A stretch of 64,000 nt of DNA from Papaver somniferum (Eukaryota > Streptophyta > Magnoliopsida > Ranunculales > Papaveraceae), in contig NW_020621936.1 of the NCBI RefSeq assembly GCF_003573695.1, forward strand, positions 5,952,001 to 6,016,000, in the 5' to 3' direction. The position numbers and the translations under genes were made by a program. The notes beneath the pieces were generated by a model, which saw only the letters and a program-made list of their open reading frames with translations, was not told where the DNA came from and ran no database searches. This document shows, piece by piece, positions 10,917-22,065 of this stretch (the stretch's first letter is position 1; each line of letters starts with the position of its first letter).

Positions 10917-11421
10917 GTTTAGACTAAGAAAATTATGGGGGATGGAAATTGCGCGATTCCATATTTTTAAAATAAAAACCCTTCTTAAATTAAATCAAAA
11001 TTTCCAGAAGAAAACAACAAATGTAAATTCTCAGAGTTACAAGAAAACGACATCAAAACCAAACAGGAGATAAAGAAAATAGAGGTAAAAAAAGAAAAAA
11101 GGAAGATAACTTTAGAAATGTCTTAAAGAAACTTCAAAACAAGAAGAGAATTTCAGATCTAAAACAAGAGAAAAATGAAGAAATTGCTGGAAAAGGAGGT
11201 AACTGAGTGCTTGTTTCTGAGGATATCACTATGAAAGACTTTGCAATAGACGAAGACCAAAGATTACTAACAAGCAGGAGGTTAATACTGAAGAACATAG
11301 AAGTTTAATGAAGGTGTTTCGGAGTGACTCGGGCTCCCCGAGTTGCAGAGCAAAACTCGAAAGAGAGAGAAAGTTAACTCAATAGATGATACCCAATCTA
11401 ACATTTTTAGCGCCGTAAGGT

Positions 11422-11864
11422 TATGGCCTCCTGGTGGGATTTTTATTTTTTATGAAGCATCCTCGTGAAAATTACCAAAACGAAAACGAAGTCAACCTCC
11501 GTTAGGGCAGAATCTGAAAATTACCCGCTCCTGTTTTTCCGCTGCGACAAAAAGTCAAAAACAACTTCTGTTAAATACGGGCATCCAACTCAAAACCAAT
11601 TGGCAATGAGTGGAGCAGCCCTTCCATATTATATTTTTTTAAGTTAATTAAGCGGATTATAGCGACGTGGGACTATTTGTCCTTTCACACGCCCCCTCAC
11701 GTGTAAGGCCAGACACTGGGCCTCACACGTGGACCTACGTATGAGTTACCAGTCCATCGGTAACAGGTGTACACAGGTGAGTGACTAAATCAGGGGGTAA
11801 TACCTCGGCCAGTATCGGCACTGCCCTACATTCCGGGTGTACAAGTGACAAAATCGATTAAGAG
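11422..11864. other. Region just upstream of the TFIIIC pseudogene; origin unclear
   Basis: No ORF with recognisable coding potential. The part at 11690-11735 has CACGCCCCCTCACGTG and GCCTCACACGTGG, an arrangement of CACGTG-type motifs that recalls plant LTR sequence. An in-frame TAA sits at 11859-11861, so the first recognised exon does not extend to the left. Upstream TFIIIC exons are absent. Confidence 0.4.
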
Positions 11865-14800
11865 TCAATGCCACTCGAGCTTTTTCTTCAAGTTGTTGGA
11901 TCCACACTAAAGTTTGAGGATATGATTGAGAGTTGCAAACGTGGTCTGTGTCTCTCTGATCTGCCTGTGCAGGATTACAAGTCTTTGATGGACACTCGGG
12001 CTACTGGACGACTGTCATGGATTATTGATGTATTACGGCGACTCAAGGTACAGCACCAGCAGATCATAAACATCAGATGAGAATATATACGCAATGGTTA
12101 AACGACCTACATATGCATGCAGGATGGAAGGGCTCAAAAACGTTTACAATAGCATATTTTAGGAACTTGAATTGCTGCTTTTTGTTTGACAAAAATCTGA
12201 GAAGGAATTTCATTCTCTGTAGAAAATTCAAACTTCCAAAAGGATTTGCTAAAACTATTCCGTTTTCAATTGTCACTAAGTTGTGTGCTGCCTCTCAGTC
12301 TCACAACATCTACTCTGTATTTGCTTTTGTTTTTCTTTGTTGTCTCTTTTAATGAAGAGGACCATACTCAATGGTAACACTCCTTTGGCTCAGTATTTCT
12401 CCCTCCAGGGTATGTGCTTGCATGTAGGGTAGAAGATGCAAATTAATCCCCTCCAGAGTCCGAGAGTTTTGTGGTGTATTACCATTTTCTCTTTTAATGC
12501 ACTGAGCTAACCGTGTTCTCTTTCGTATGTAGCTGATTCGGTTAGTGACTGATGGACAAATAGAAGATGCTCTGCTCACCACTCTTACCTATGCGATGGA
12601 GCTTAAACCTTATATTGAGGAGCCTTCGTCAAGACTCCCACTATCACTAGGTGTCAATTCTTCAGATCTTCGACCAAGGATCAGACATGACTTTATCCTA
12701 TCAAGTAAGGAAGCTGTGGATATATATTGGAAAACTTTGGAGTATTGTTACGCCACTGCTGATCCTTCTGCTGCAGTGCATGCTTTCCCTGGTTCTGCTG
12801 TACATGAGGTAACATGTCAATTTTTTTACGCCGAAGTCATTGATTTTCCTAGACTTTCGCGCCTTAAAGTTGCTTAATGTTTACCTTCCCTTTCCTTCAA
12901 GTTAATCTGTGCTGTTGCATGCCAAGCTTCTGTAAAGAAGTGCAGCACAGCATGAAACATTTAATTTCTGGCATAACACTAGCACAACACAGGCATACAC
13001 AGGCATGTGCCACTTCGTGCCATCTCCGCATACTTAACAACTCGAACTAACCTAGTCTGACCAGGAGTAGAAGTGGATAATTCAGATGAGTCCTTTAACG
13101 GTTTAATAAAGGGACAGAGTAAATGCAAAGCCAAAGCGGTGTATAATTTGCAGTGAATCAATTTGTTCAACTCCGAAGTTAAGAAGTTAGGAGTGACCTG
13201 TTTGTCATTTGAAACACAACATTTCAAAAGTTGGAAACAGATTGAACTTTTGTTATCGATCAGACTTGATTAACTCCTGTTGTCTGTTCGTAGCAGTCTG
13301 AGAATTCCGCCTGTAAAACTTTTATGTTCAGAATACTATTACAAACCGACATTTCCATGTTGTAGTCAGCATACTGGTACCCCTACCGTTTCTTGAATTA
13401 TTTAGCTACCTTTGATTCTATGCATTACAGCTGGCTTATTTTATATTACACTGTTGAGAACAAGTTTACATCCTTGTAGACATAGTTTTCTTACCACTTT
13501 TCTTGGATACCTTGTTATGTTTCTTTTCTTATAATCGAAAATGAGAAGGCTCTCTGTTTCAGGTGTTTCTTTATCGATCATGGGCTTCCATTCGGGTTAT
13601 GACAGCTGATCAGCGTGCGCTGCTGCTCAAACGTGTAGTTCAAGATGACCTAGCAAATAAGATTTCTTTCAAGGACTGTGTACAGATTGCCAGAGATTTA
13701 AATCTCACCCTAGAACAGGTTAGTATTTTGATCTTGGCCTGTTCATTATCTAATCTTCATATTGGATGTTTTTGCCCATTACCAACCGCTTCCAAAGGAC
13801 TTTGTACTTCAAGTTGAATTTTCGGAGTTTCGTATAGCACCCACCACTAATGTCTATAAAGGTAAAGGAGACATTTCGGGAGAGAAATCTGAACCTATCA
13901 CTGAAGCTCTTCAATAGTTTAATGCTCTGTGACGATCCAAGTGTTTTTTATTTTTCCATTTGTGAAGAGGAGACAAATTTTAGCATTCTAATTTTAGTTT
14001 AACGCTCTGGCCTGCAGGTGCTTCGTGTCTCTAATGATAAAAAAACAGTCACGTCTTTATAGATTCCAAACAGATTTCGATAATCACAAGCTGGATTCTC
14101 AACCAGAAACAAGTAAATGCAGATCTCGGAAAAGGAAGAAAAGATCCAAAACAAAGTCATCGAAACATAGAAAATCCGTAAATCGAGAATCAGGTATGTT
14201 AAAAAGCCCATTATCTGAAAGTAATTGCGAGGATACAGAAGAAGAAAATCCCATTACAACTGATCTTGAAGACCATGACATTCATTTTCAAGAAGGCGAA
14301 GAGGAGATACAAGCAGAAGATGGAGAAGAACTGGGAACAAATGGAGAGGGCCAAGATGACAATTGTGATTTTATCAGCCAGTGTGCCTTTCCCAAACCAA
14401 CTCGTCACTCAAAATTTGTGTGGACCGAGGCGTCAGATAGGTCACTCAATATCTTGGGACCTTTTATAAAAAGATCTAGGGCTGTAATAGAATTGTAGCT
14501 GGTGTGAACTTTCAAAAGGGGTAGACCTACCACCATAGGACCATGGCCAACCTTTCATGGTATCTTTTTTGTTAGAAAAGTAACTGGTTATAGTTCTACA
14601 CGGTGTTACTTTAGCCCTAGGTGGATCTTTGTTAAAATCTTTCAAATGCCTAAGGAAGGCATGTAAATTAGGTGCTAAAGAAGCTTGATGAATTGCTCTA
14701 ATACATAGTTTTCTCAAACTAGAAAGCTTAGAAAGATTAGACTTACTTTACCTAGAAGTAATCAAATATAATTTGTAGTTTACAAGTAAATAAACAATTT

Positions 14801-17800
14801 TCTTTCTTTCAGGCAACTGGTGATTCAGTACGTAAGATACCGTGCGGAACTTGGGGCCAAATTTTATCGCACTTTTTGGGCCACTCTACCTGACCTTCCT
14901 GCACCCCTGGAAGCCTGCAGGAGAAGAATGGCAACCCTGAAAAAAATTCCAGAATTTAGAACTGCGATAATGAGGCTATGTAACCTGCTCGGTTTTCGAT
15001 ATGTCAACCATCTGCTAAAATCTAAGGAGAAGGAACTCCAGTTTAATTCTGGAAATACTTTTCAGGATTCTTCAAGGAAAAAATGTGCTACTGGCAATTT
15101 CTCTGACTGTCTTGAAAGAAATTTGGAGTCAGATTTCGAGGACCAAATATGGGATGATTTTGAGGATCAAAAAGTAAGAAGGGATCTTGACGAGGTGCTG
15201 CCTTTGATGCTTACGGGTGGCGAAGGCAGAAGGTGGTAAGCGAGCTGGAACTTCACCTGAAAGACATTTGGAATCTCAAGCTCGTGTAAGTCTAACCTTT
15301 CCCGTTCATTTGTTAAACACATGGTGAAGTTATTATTGTTATATATTCTTTTGCCTCAAAATTCTGGGGAATTGCTGATCACACCCAATTTTGAGTTGGT
15401 CAGAGTTGAGTTGGACTTGAGAAGAGGCTGGCATTTAAGAACAGATTCATTTACGTTTGAAAACAACTCCTTCATTTATTATCAGGATTTCCAAGAGCAG
15501 CCAACCACCACTAGTGGCGAGGAAATGCATATTTATGGAGGAAAACAACAAAAAAGAACTAAGTGCCATCGTCTGCCTGGAAAGTTCCTGAAGCTTCTTA
15601 ATGAAGGAATCAGTGTTAGCAGAAGGGCATACGAATCCCTGGCTGTTGCCAATGCTGTAGAACTCCTTAAGCTTGTATTTTTGAGCATATCAACTGCACC
15701 TGAGGTGCCCAATTTGCTGGCAGAGACTCTGCGTCGTTATTCTGAGCATGACCTATTTGCAGCTTTTAATTACCTCAGACAGAAACAATTCATGGTAATT
15801 TCGACACACGATTTAATATCATGTCACTGAATCTTAGCAGTTGAGGAATATCATTATTAACAATTTTGGATAAGAAAATTGACATAATTTAACGTCACTG
15901 CTTACTTGGTTATCCATTATACATAAGGTTAAAGTAGACTTTGTATTATGATGATATAATATAACATAGTTGAAAGGTCACGGATTTAGTTATGGAAACA
16001 ATTGGAGTTTGCAAATGTACACCGTATATGACCATGTCCATCCAGGGAATGTGAGTTGTTTGCAAAATTGATTGAGAACATCTAATTAGGCATGTTTATG
16101 TGATATTAGTTACAGCTGTATCAGTATGATGTAAGTTCTCATCGGAAGTTAATGTACAGGTGGGTGGAAATGGCAGTTAGCCCTTTGTACTGTCTCAACA
16201 ATTTATGCACAGTGTTTCATCTTCTCCATTTCCAGTGGACACTGGAAAGAGGGCTTCTAAGTTTGCTCGTTGGCTGAGTGAAAGAGAAAAAAGTCTGATG
16301 GAAGAGGGGATTCATCTTAATGCTGATTTACAGTGTGGTGATATTTTCCAATTGTTAGCTTTAGTTTCTTCTGGAGAGCTGTGCATTTCACCACGCTTGC
16401 CGGAGGAAGGTGTTGGAGATGTTGAGGAGAAGAGAAACTCTAAAAGAAAAACTTATGAGGATGAGATATGTAACAATGATCAAGCTAAAAAGCCTGCCGA
16501 GGGGGAATGTAGCACCCGCAGAGAGAAAGGTTTTCCTGGTATAAATGTATCCTTAATCGTGCAGTAATTCCGAGAGCTGACTGTGGGGAAGTTTCCAATA
16601 ATGAAAAGACGCATGTCCATCTCGGGTCGATGAAAATGACCAATCCTTTTGTACGGCAATGGGTATTGGTGGTGATGGCTCTTTTATTTCTGTGAAGCTA
16701 AATTCACGAAATGATGTTGGCGATTCTGCTGCATCATCAGTGACAGTGACCCCATGGAAAGCTATGGCTGATTATGCTGAATATTTGATGTCCAATCTTT
16801 CTGATGAGGATCGAGTGGGACCTTTATTTCCTGAAATCTTCCAGAATTTTCATTCTTCTATACTTAAATCTGGTGACCAAGGGTTGAGCATGCTGGAAAT
16901 TTCCAAAGTTGCAGCTATTAGGGTATTTCCTTCATCTCTTTCGGCAGTTTAATCTTATTTTTACTTACTAGGTTGGTAATAATAGTTGACCTGGGTATAG
17001 GCTTAGGTGTTGGTGACAAAAATTACGTGAGTACAAATTTAAATATTATGTTCCATTCTTTGTTTACGTGAAATTAGTGACATGCGGATCAATAATATCT
17101 TCATTTACCAGGGGAAAAGATGGCTGAACTTGTTGTAGATGTGCTTCAAGTATTTGGATTAGCTATGAGGGTAAGATCCTATGTTGCTTATAGCTATTTG
17201 AAAGTATATCTCATGAGTACCAAAAAAAAAAAAAAAAAGCATGCTTTCCAATTTGCTTATGTAGACCAAATGAAGTTGACCAAGCGGTATAATACAGGTC
17301 AACGGATACGACGATGTTCATGTTGTTGATACTTCATTCCGTTCGAAGTACTTTTGTCCTCTGCTGACGGTCGTTATCAGAACATAAAGTCTTCCCCACA
17401 CAGAAAGCGTCCAAGGATATTGGGAAAAGGATGTTACTAACATGGAGTCTGATGTTGTGCATAAAGTAACTATGCTCAATCTACCCGAAGACGTTTCTCA
17501 ACTCTCGGTCGAACGTCAACCTCATGAAGTAGATGTTACATTTCAAGATTCTGCGCAGGTCAAAGTTGTTTCTTCAGAACGACAGAGAGAAAATACCGAA
17601 TATACAATGACTTCGAGTGATTCTCATTCATTTAGACCCATATTGCCATGGATAAATGGTGGTGGAACAACTAACCATATCGTCTACGAGGGACTTATAC
17701 GGTGGGTCCTTGGAATAGTGATGCAAAATCCTGGTATTCTAGAGGTATGTAATGTGTCATATTTACCAAAACATAGAATCAGATAAATTAGACTGCTCGT

Positions 17801-18583
17801 CACTCACTGTTGTAATTATCTATGCATATAGTTTCTTATGCATGATTATTCAGATAGATGGTAAAAGTCTTCAGTAGATTTTTTTTTGATTGATAAAGTT
17901 TTTCACTTTCGATGTACAACAAATCAAGCACGGTTTACTTTTCTTCTTTGGTTCTTATTACTCTGCTCTCTTAGTTAACATCATAATTAGCCTTAGCTTG
18001 TATTTAAATCAGATTTTAGGATTACCTGGTTGAATAAGGAGTTTTTTGTAGTATTTTGCTGTTTTTTGTTCTGCAGGGCCTGCAACATTTCAATATTGTG
18101 CAATTTTGCCAAAAATAACTTGAGAAAATCCTTTGTTGAATTCTGTTGAAATTACAATTTTAATTCCACCATCACATTTTTAAAAGGATGGATGGTAAAT
18201 TTAGTTTTAGTTGGCGGTTGGATTTTAATGTTTGCTTTATAATTGTGGCAGTATGACGTTATCCAGCAGATGAACACATTGAATCCTCAGGTATGTTATA
18301 TATAAATGAGATTTATTCGCCTTTCTGCCTTCGACTCCTAGTATATAACCAAAACTAATACCCGTACTGGACTTGGAATCATTGACAGAACTGTAGAAAG
18401 CTGTTGGGGCTGATGGTTCTTGATAACCACCTTATTGTGAAGAAAATGTACCAAACTACTTAGGCTGGGCCTCCTGGATTACTGAGCCTCTTCTGTAAGA
18501 GTTTCAGGCAATCGGAGTCGATATATAGAGATCATGAGTTCTTCCCTCTTATAGGAAATGGTCTTTCCATGTATCTGAACTAA
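11865..18583 (+). pseudogene. TFIIIC B-block-binding subunit (GTF3C1/tau138-like), unprocessed, 5'-truncated
   Basis: In the intact protein this is the largest TFIIIC subunit, which binds the B box of Pol III genes. Exons with GT/AG borders: about 11865-12047, 12533-12808, 13563-13718, 14018-14440, 14813-15285, 15486-15794, 16160-16922, 17112-17170, 17298-17744, 18252-18290 and 18389-18583. Recognisable blocks include PLELFLQVVGS, RFQTDFD followed by a Lys/Arg-rich stretch, WTEASDRQLVIQYVRYR (joined across an intron), KFARWLSEREKSLMEEG and LQCGDIFQLLALVSSGELC. Lesions: an extra base in an A7 run (14039-14045), a shift near 15215, TAG at 16178-16180, shifts near 16552 and in 16560-16650, shifts near 17352 and 17430, and TAG at 18461-18463. 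The N-terminal half is missing. Retained introns show a DNA-level duplicate rather than a retrocopy. The subunit identity comes from recalled plant sequences. Confidence 0.85.
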
Positions 18584-19045
18584 TGTTTCTAATAAAAAAA
18601 GAATCTTTCAGCTGTTCATATTAGTTTCTGCACCATCATAGTTTCGTAATTTCTTGAATCAAAATCTTTTGTTGTTCTGGTGCATCATACTTAAAACTCT
18701 GCTGCTTCTAATAGGTGCTGGTTAAGTGTAAGTTGCACAACTGGAACTCTGCTTCATAATGTTGTACTTATACACGAGTCTTTAGATATAAACGAAGGAG
18801 AGTCGGGCTTTAAGACTTAACTTTTACATCCTATGAAGGCTTGGAGGTTTTCCAATTTGGTATTTGATGAAAGTAAATAGAATTAAATGTTAGCGAAAAA
18901 AATAGCATTCTAAAGCATGCCTAAAACCAAATTAAATTCGACCCGAAATTGGGCTCTACAGTAAACTCAAACAGATTTTCTGTCTCAAATCAAAATTGGT
19001 TGATGGTTGAATTCTTACAGTATTTGTTTAGTTGGTGGATGGAAC
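18584..19045 (+). other. 3' flank of the TFIIIC pseudogene
   Basis: AT-rich sequence after the last recognisable stop (TAA 18581-18583). It may hold the old 3' UTR, with an A-run at 18594-18600. No separate gene seen. Confidence 0.4.
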
Positions 19046-20068
19046 TAGGGGTGTAAATTCGGGCAGGCCAGGCCGCCCGGCCCAAAAACTAATACAGGTC
19101 GGGCAGGCTAGGCTTAATATTTGCGAGCCCGTAAAAAAATTCAGGCCAGACAGGCCGGATAAAAGTAGATAATTTGCTACTCAAAGTCCGCTCGAAGCCC
19201 GCTTTTTATACAGGCAGGCCAGATCAAGTTGGACAGGCCACTATTTTGAAAATATTTTTTTGTTAAAAAAGTTTAAATTTTCAAATGGATGGTATTAAAT
19301 TTATTTATTTTTAATACAATATCCTTTTTTTTTCTAACATTGTTATTTTATATACAATGACAAATTTCTTATTTTAGCCTATAATAAATAATTAATTAGA
19401 TTACAATAAACTTTCTAAATAAGAAAATATATTATGATTAATGTTTTGAAAAGGTTAATTATAAATAAAAACAACTATGTATTTTATTTTTCTAGATATA
19501 CGGTCCGCGAGTTATAACCCCAAAGGTGTCACTATTCATCCACAAAAAACCCATCAAAACAAAAGTAACACAAGAACCCCAACAAAACAAAAATAACTCG
19601 TGGTTGATGAAACCGGTTTCATCATAAAATTTGATGAAACCCCAAAGAATTTGATGAAACCAAATTTTGGTTTCATCGTAAAATTTGATGAAACCAATTT
19701 TGAAATTTGGTGTTTTTGTATCAATTTTGTTTAAGATGGAGTTTTAATGGATCCCAACATTTGAGTGAGGTTTTTGTACCACAAGTTTGGTCACCTTGGG
19801 TTTTTATGACTAGTTTTGATACACAATTGACAATTATAAAATGGTAACTTTTAAGTATTTTTAAGAGGATACTAAGTGATTGATGGTTTTCATGCCGGGC
19901 ACCAGGCCGGACATCATAATTAATTGCAAATCCCGAGCCCGCCCAATAAATTAATCCAGGTCAGGCCGCCCGCGATGGACCATAACAGGCTTTGAGCTAC
20001 TTCGGGTGCAGGCAGGCTCAGGCGGGTACATGCAGGCCGAGTATTTTCGGGTATTATTTACACCCCTT
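19046..20068. mobile_element. hAT-like non-autonomous element
   Basis: The left end TAGGGGTGTAAAT is matched by the inverted right end ATTTACACCCCTT (20056-20068). Subterminal zones on both sides are crowded with GGGCAGGC, CAGGCCGG and GCCCGCC motifs. The centre is very AT-rich, with a cluster of GATGAAACC/GGTTTCATC (19616-19694). No ORF. I could not settle an exact 8-bp target duplication, so the superfamily assignment rests on the ends and subterminal repeats. Confidence 0.7.
19616..19694. repeat. Cluster of GATGAAACC direct and inverted repeats
   Basis: Within about 80 bp the 9-mer GATGAAACC occurs several times in direct orientation and GGTTTCATC twice, giving potential hairpins. It lies in the AT-rich middle of the hAT-like element. 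Confidence 0.7.
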
Positions 20069-20729
20069 GGAAGAAGTAGATCGAGTTGACATTGTGACGT
20101 CAACATTTTTCCCTCAAATCTTAGGTGTTCATCCTTCCTGTAAACGAGTCCCCATCAATTTCAGTTACCTTCAGCTTATGATTATCAGTGTCTTATCTTT
20201 CATTCACAAATTCTTTTCTAGTTCTCGTCAATCATCTGTTGAAAGTACTACATTCAACATTAAAGGTGTTTGCAAACCAAGAAAGTGTTACAACATTCAT
20301 CCCAAGATTCCCAACCAAACTAGTACTTTTCTAGATACTATTTATTACATAATTCATCTTAACCACAAGAAAATCCTTGTTAATCATCATAAGAATCTCT
20401 AGTTCAACACAATTACAAAGAGTCAATGCTCCCAAACATACTAAATACCTAACGGAAATTAAAAAAGATCATAGACATACTATTGTCCCCATTTTTTTAT
20501 CAACAACAATATTTGGCTCAAAAAACTCAGAACATCGTCTGAAGTAGACCACAAAACAACAAGATACATAACCGCCATAGCAAAATAAGGAAGACTAGAA
20601 GCAAGTATCAGCAAAACTTGTTCAGAAGAAACTTTTTAATCATATTTAAGTTTTTTTCAAGGCCTAATACATTGGTTTTATGCGATGTTCCAGAGGAGAT
20701 TATTAATAATCGTCCTTAATGTAGCTTTC
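20069..20729. other. Non-coding stretch
   Basis: The plus ORF 19992-20402 runs out of the hAT-like right end into AT-rich sequence and shows no domain. I see no other feature before the charged ORF that begins on the minus strand. Confidence 0.4.
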
Positions 20730-21340
20730 TCAGTTCTCCTCTTCATACTGCGCATTGTAATGACTTCCAGATGATGCAGGAGACCCATAACCATCACCAG
20801 TATCACCAGAATCACTACCAGTGTCCTCAATTTCTTCATCAGTCTCATTCTCCAAAAGCTCCTCTCCATCATCCTCAGACTCTTCACCCCCATGCATGGT
20901 CCTCGCAAATATTGATGGATTGTCCTTTTCATCCAAATACCTCTTATACAGCTTGTTATCAAATCTCTTTGCATCTCTCTTTCTCTCTTCTGCAACATCT
21001 GAATCCTCTTCAGTTGAACTTATCTCCTCAATATAGTACTCATATCAGCACTCTCAATTGCACTTCCACCTTTCATCCAACCCTGTCGATCAGACCTCTC
21101 TTCTTGCTTTCTCTTAATTCTGGCAAGTCTCTTTTCCTTACATTTTTTTTTTGAAGCATCCCTCTCTCGAGCCTTTTCATTCTTGGTTTGACGGTATCGG
21201 CTATCCAACTCAATCTACAGATGATTTTTCAATCTCACTAGCTCCTGTGTATTTAGAGTCGGAGCAATTCCTTTGGCAAGATCAGAAGAAGCAGATGATT
21301 GTGCTGGATTGAGAGCATTTTCTCCCAAGTTTTTCATTAT
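20730..21340 (-). pseudogene. Degraded ORF, basic N-terminal and acidic C-terminal parts, unknown family
   Basis: Reading the minus strand from the ATG at 21340 gives about 40 codons to a TAG near 21217-21219. The same frame then continues as a strongly basic segment (RERDASKKKCKEKRLARIKR) to 21020. After a frameshift near 21030-21050 comes an acidic segment rich in Glu, Asp, Gly and Ser, ending at 20730. Continuity of composition suggests one former protein of about 200 residues with a nuclear, nucleic-acid-binding look. I do not recognise it. It lies between two small DNA transposons and could be host or transposon derived. Confidence 0.4.
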
Positions 21341-21363
21341 CTAATCTCCGCTCTTTGATAATA

Positions 21364-21638
21364 CTCCCTCCGTACCTATTATATATGCGGAATATTACTT
21401 TTTTCTTGTACCATTAGATAGGCGGAGTGGCAATTTCAAGATGGCTTTTAACCATTTTGCCCCTATTTATGTTGCTTGGTAATCCTCACAATTGAGTTTG
21501 TGTCTCTGACACAGGGAATATAATAGAGGGTAAAACAGGAAAAACTATGGATATTTATGAAATCAAAAAAGAATTCTTAAACTAGGAGATTTTAGTTCTC
21601 CGCCTATATATGCGCCTATATATGTGGTACGGAGGGAG
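21364..21638. mobile_element. Stowaway-type MITE (Tc1/mariner)
   Basis: Terminal inverted repeats CTCCCTCCGTACC and GGTACGGAGGGAG, flanked by TA at 21362-21363 and 21639-21640. This is the classic Stowaway signature (CTCCCTCCG with TA duplication). About 275 bp, no ORF. It would be mobilised in trans by a mariner transposase. Confidence 0.93.
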
Positions 21639-21740
21639 TAATTCCTTTTTCTTTTGGTTTTAAAATGCACAATATGGGTGGTCTTTCGCTAATCCCCTCT
21701 TATAGGGTTCTAATTGATACCATTAATAATCATATTTATC

Positions 21741-21785
21741 CTCGCGTTTTTAGGGGCCACTCAAAAGGATTTAGGGGCCAACAAT
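21741..21785 (+). repeat. Left terminal inverted repeat of the MULE
   Basis: Contains two direct copies of TTTAGGGGCCA (starting 21749 and 21770), an internal repeat also present in the right TIR. This suggests paired transposase-binding sites. Confidence 0.88.
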
Positions 21786-21866
21786 AAAACAAAAAAGGTC
21801 ACCCAAAGGGAAAATGTAGCCAGCCCTTATCTCGCGTAATTCGTAATGGAAAAATTACCCTTATAT

Positions 21867-21939
21867 ATTCGGAGGATATGATAACATTTTTATCCTCCGA
21901 TTGCAATCGGAAGCCAAAATATTACCCAGACTTCCGATT
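21867..21939. repeat. Two adjacent inverted-repeat (hairpin) units near the MULE left end
   Basis: ATTCGGAGGATA (21867-21878) pairs with TATCCTCCGATT (21891-21902), with one mismatch and a 12-base loop. AATCGGAAG (21905-21913) pairs perfectly with CTTCCGATT (21931-21939). These are the clearest members of the ATTCGG/CCGAAT motif family spread through the element. Confidence 0.85.
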
Positions 21940-22065
21940 GTACTCGGTGCAGTATTAGAATGATTTCTGTTTCATTTTTTCCATTTCTTTTTCATCTTTG
22001 AGTTGTTAGAGTTATAGAGAAGAAGGTGAAGGAAAAAAGGGAAAACCCATTTTATCACTACAAAA

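Larger units (their letters stand above)
7642..11406 (-). mobile_element. Poly(A)-tailed retroposon with 15-bp target duplications
   Basis: The identical 15-mer TTAGCGCCGTAAGGT occurs at 7627-7641 and 11407-11421. Just inside the left copy is T10 (7643-7652), which is a poly(A) tail on the minus strand. Together these mark a target-primed reverse transcription insertion of about 3.77 kb, transcribed right to left. The 5' part (about 10925-11406) looks like an untranslated leader. Next comes a short ORF (9947-10162), then ORFs at 8954-9613 and 7697-8833. I find no endonuclease or reverse transcriptase motifs (no YxDD), so it is either a non-autonomous LINE-like family or a processed copy of an unknown transcript. 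A hAT MITE inserted later at 10346-10916. Confidence 0.75.

Noticed and set aside
12979..13227. Minus-strand ORF in a TFIIIC intron
   Set aside because: No domain, no promoter signal, and it lies inside an intron of a recognised gene.
18389..18600. A SINE-like 3' end (A-run after TAATAAAAAAAG)
   Set aside because: The sequence is the last exon of the TFIIIC pseudogene, matching its C-terminal residues (CRKLLGLMVLDNHLIVKK) after a good splice acceptor.
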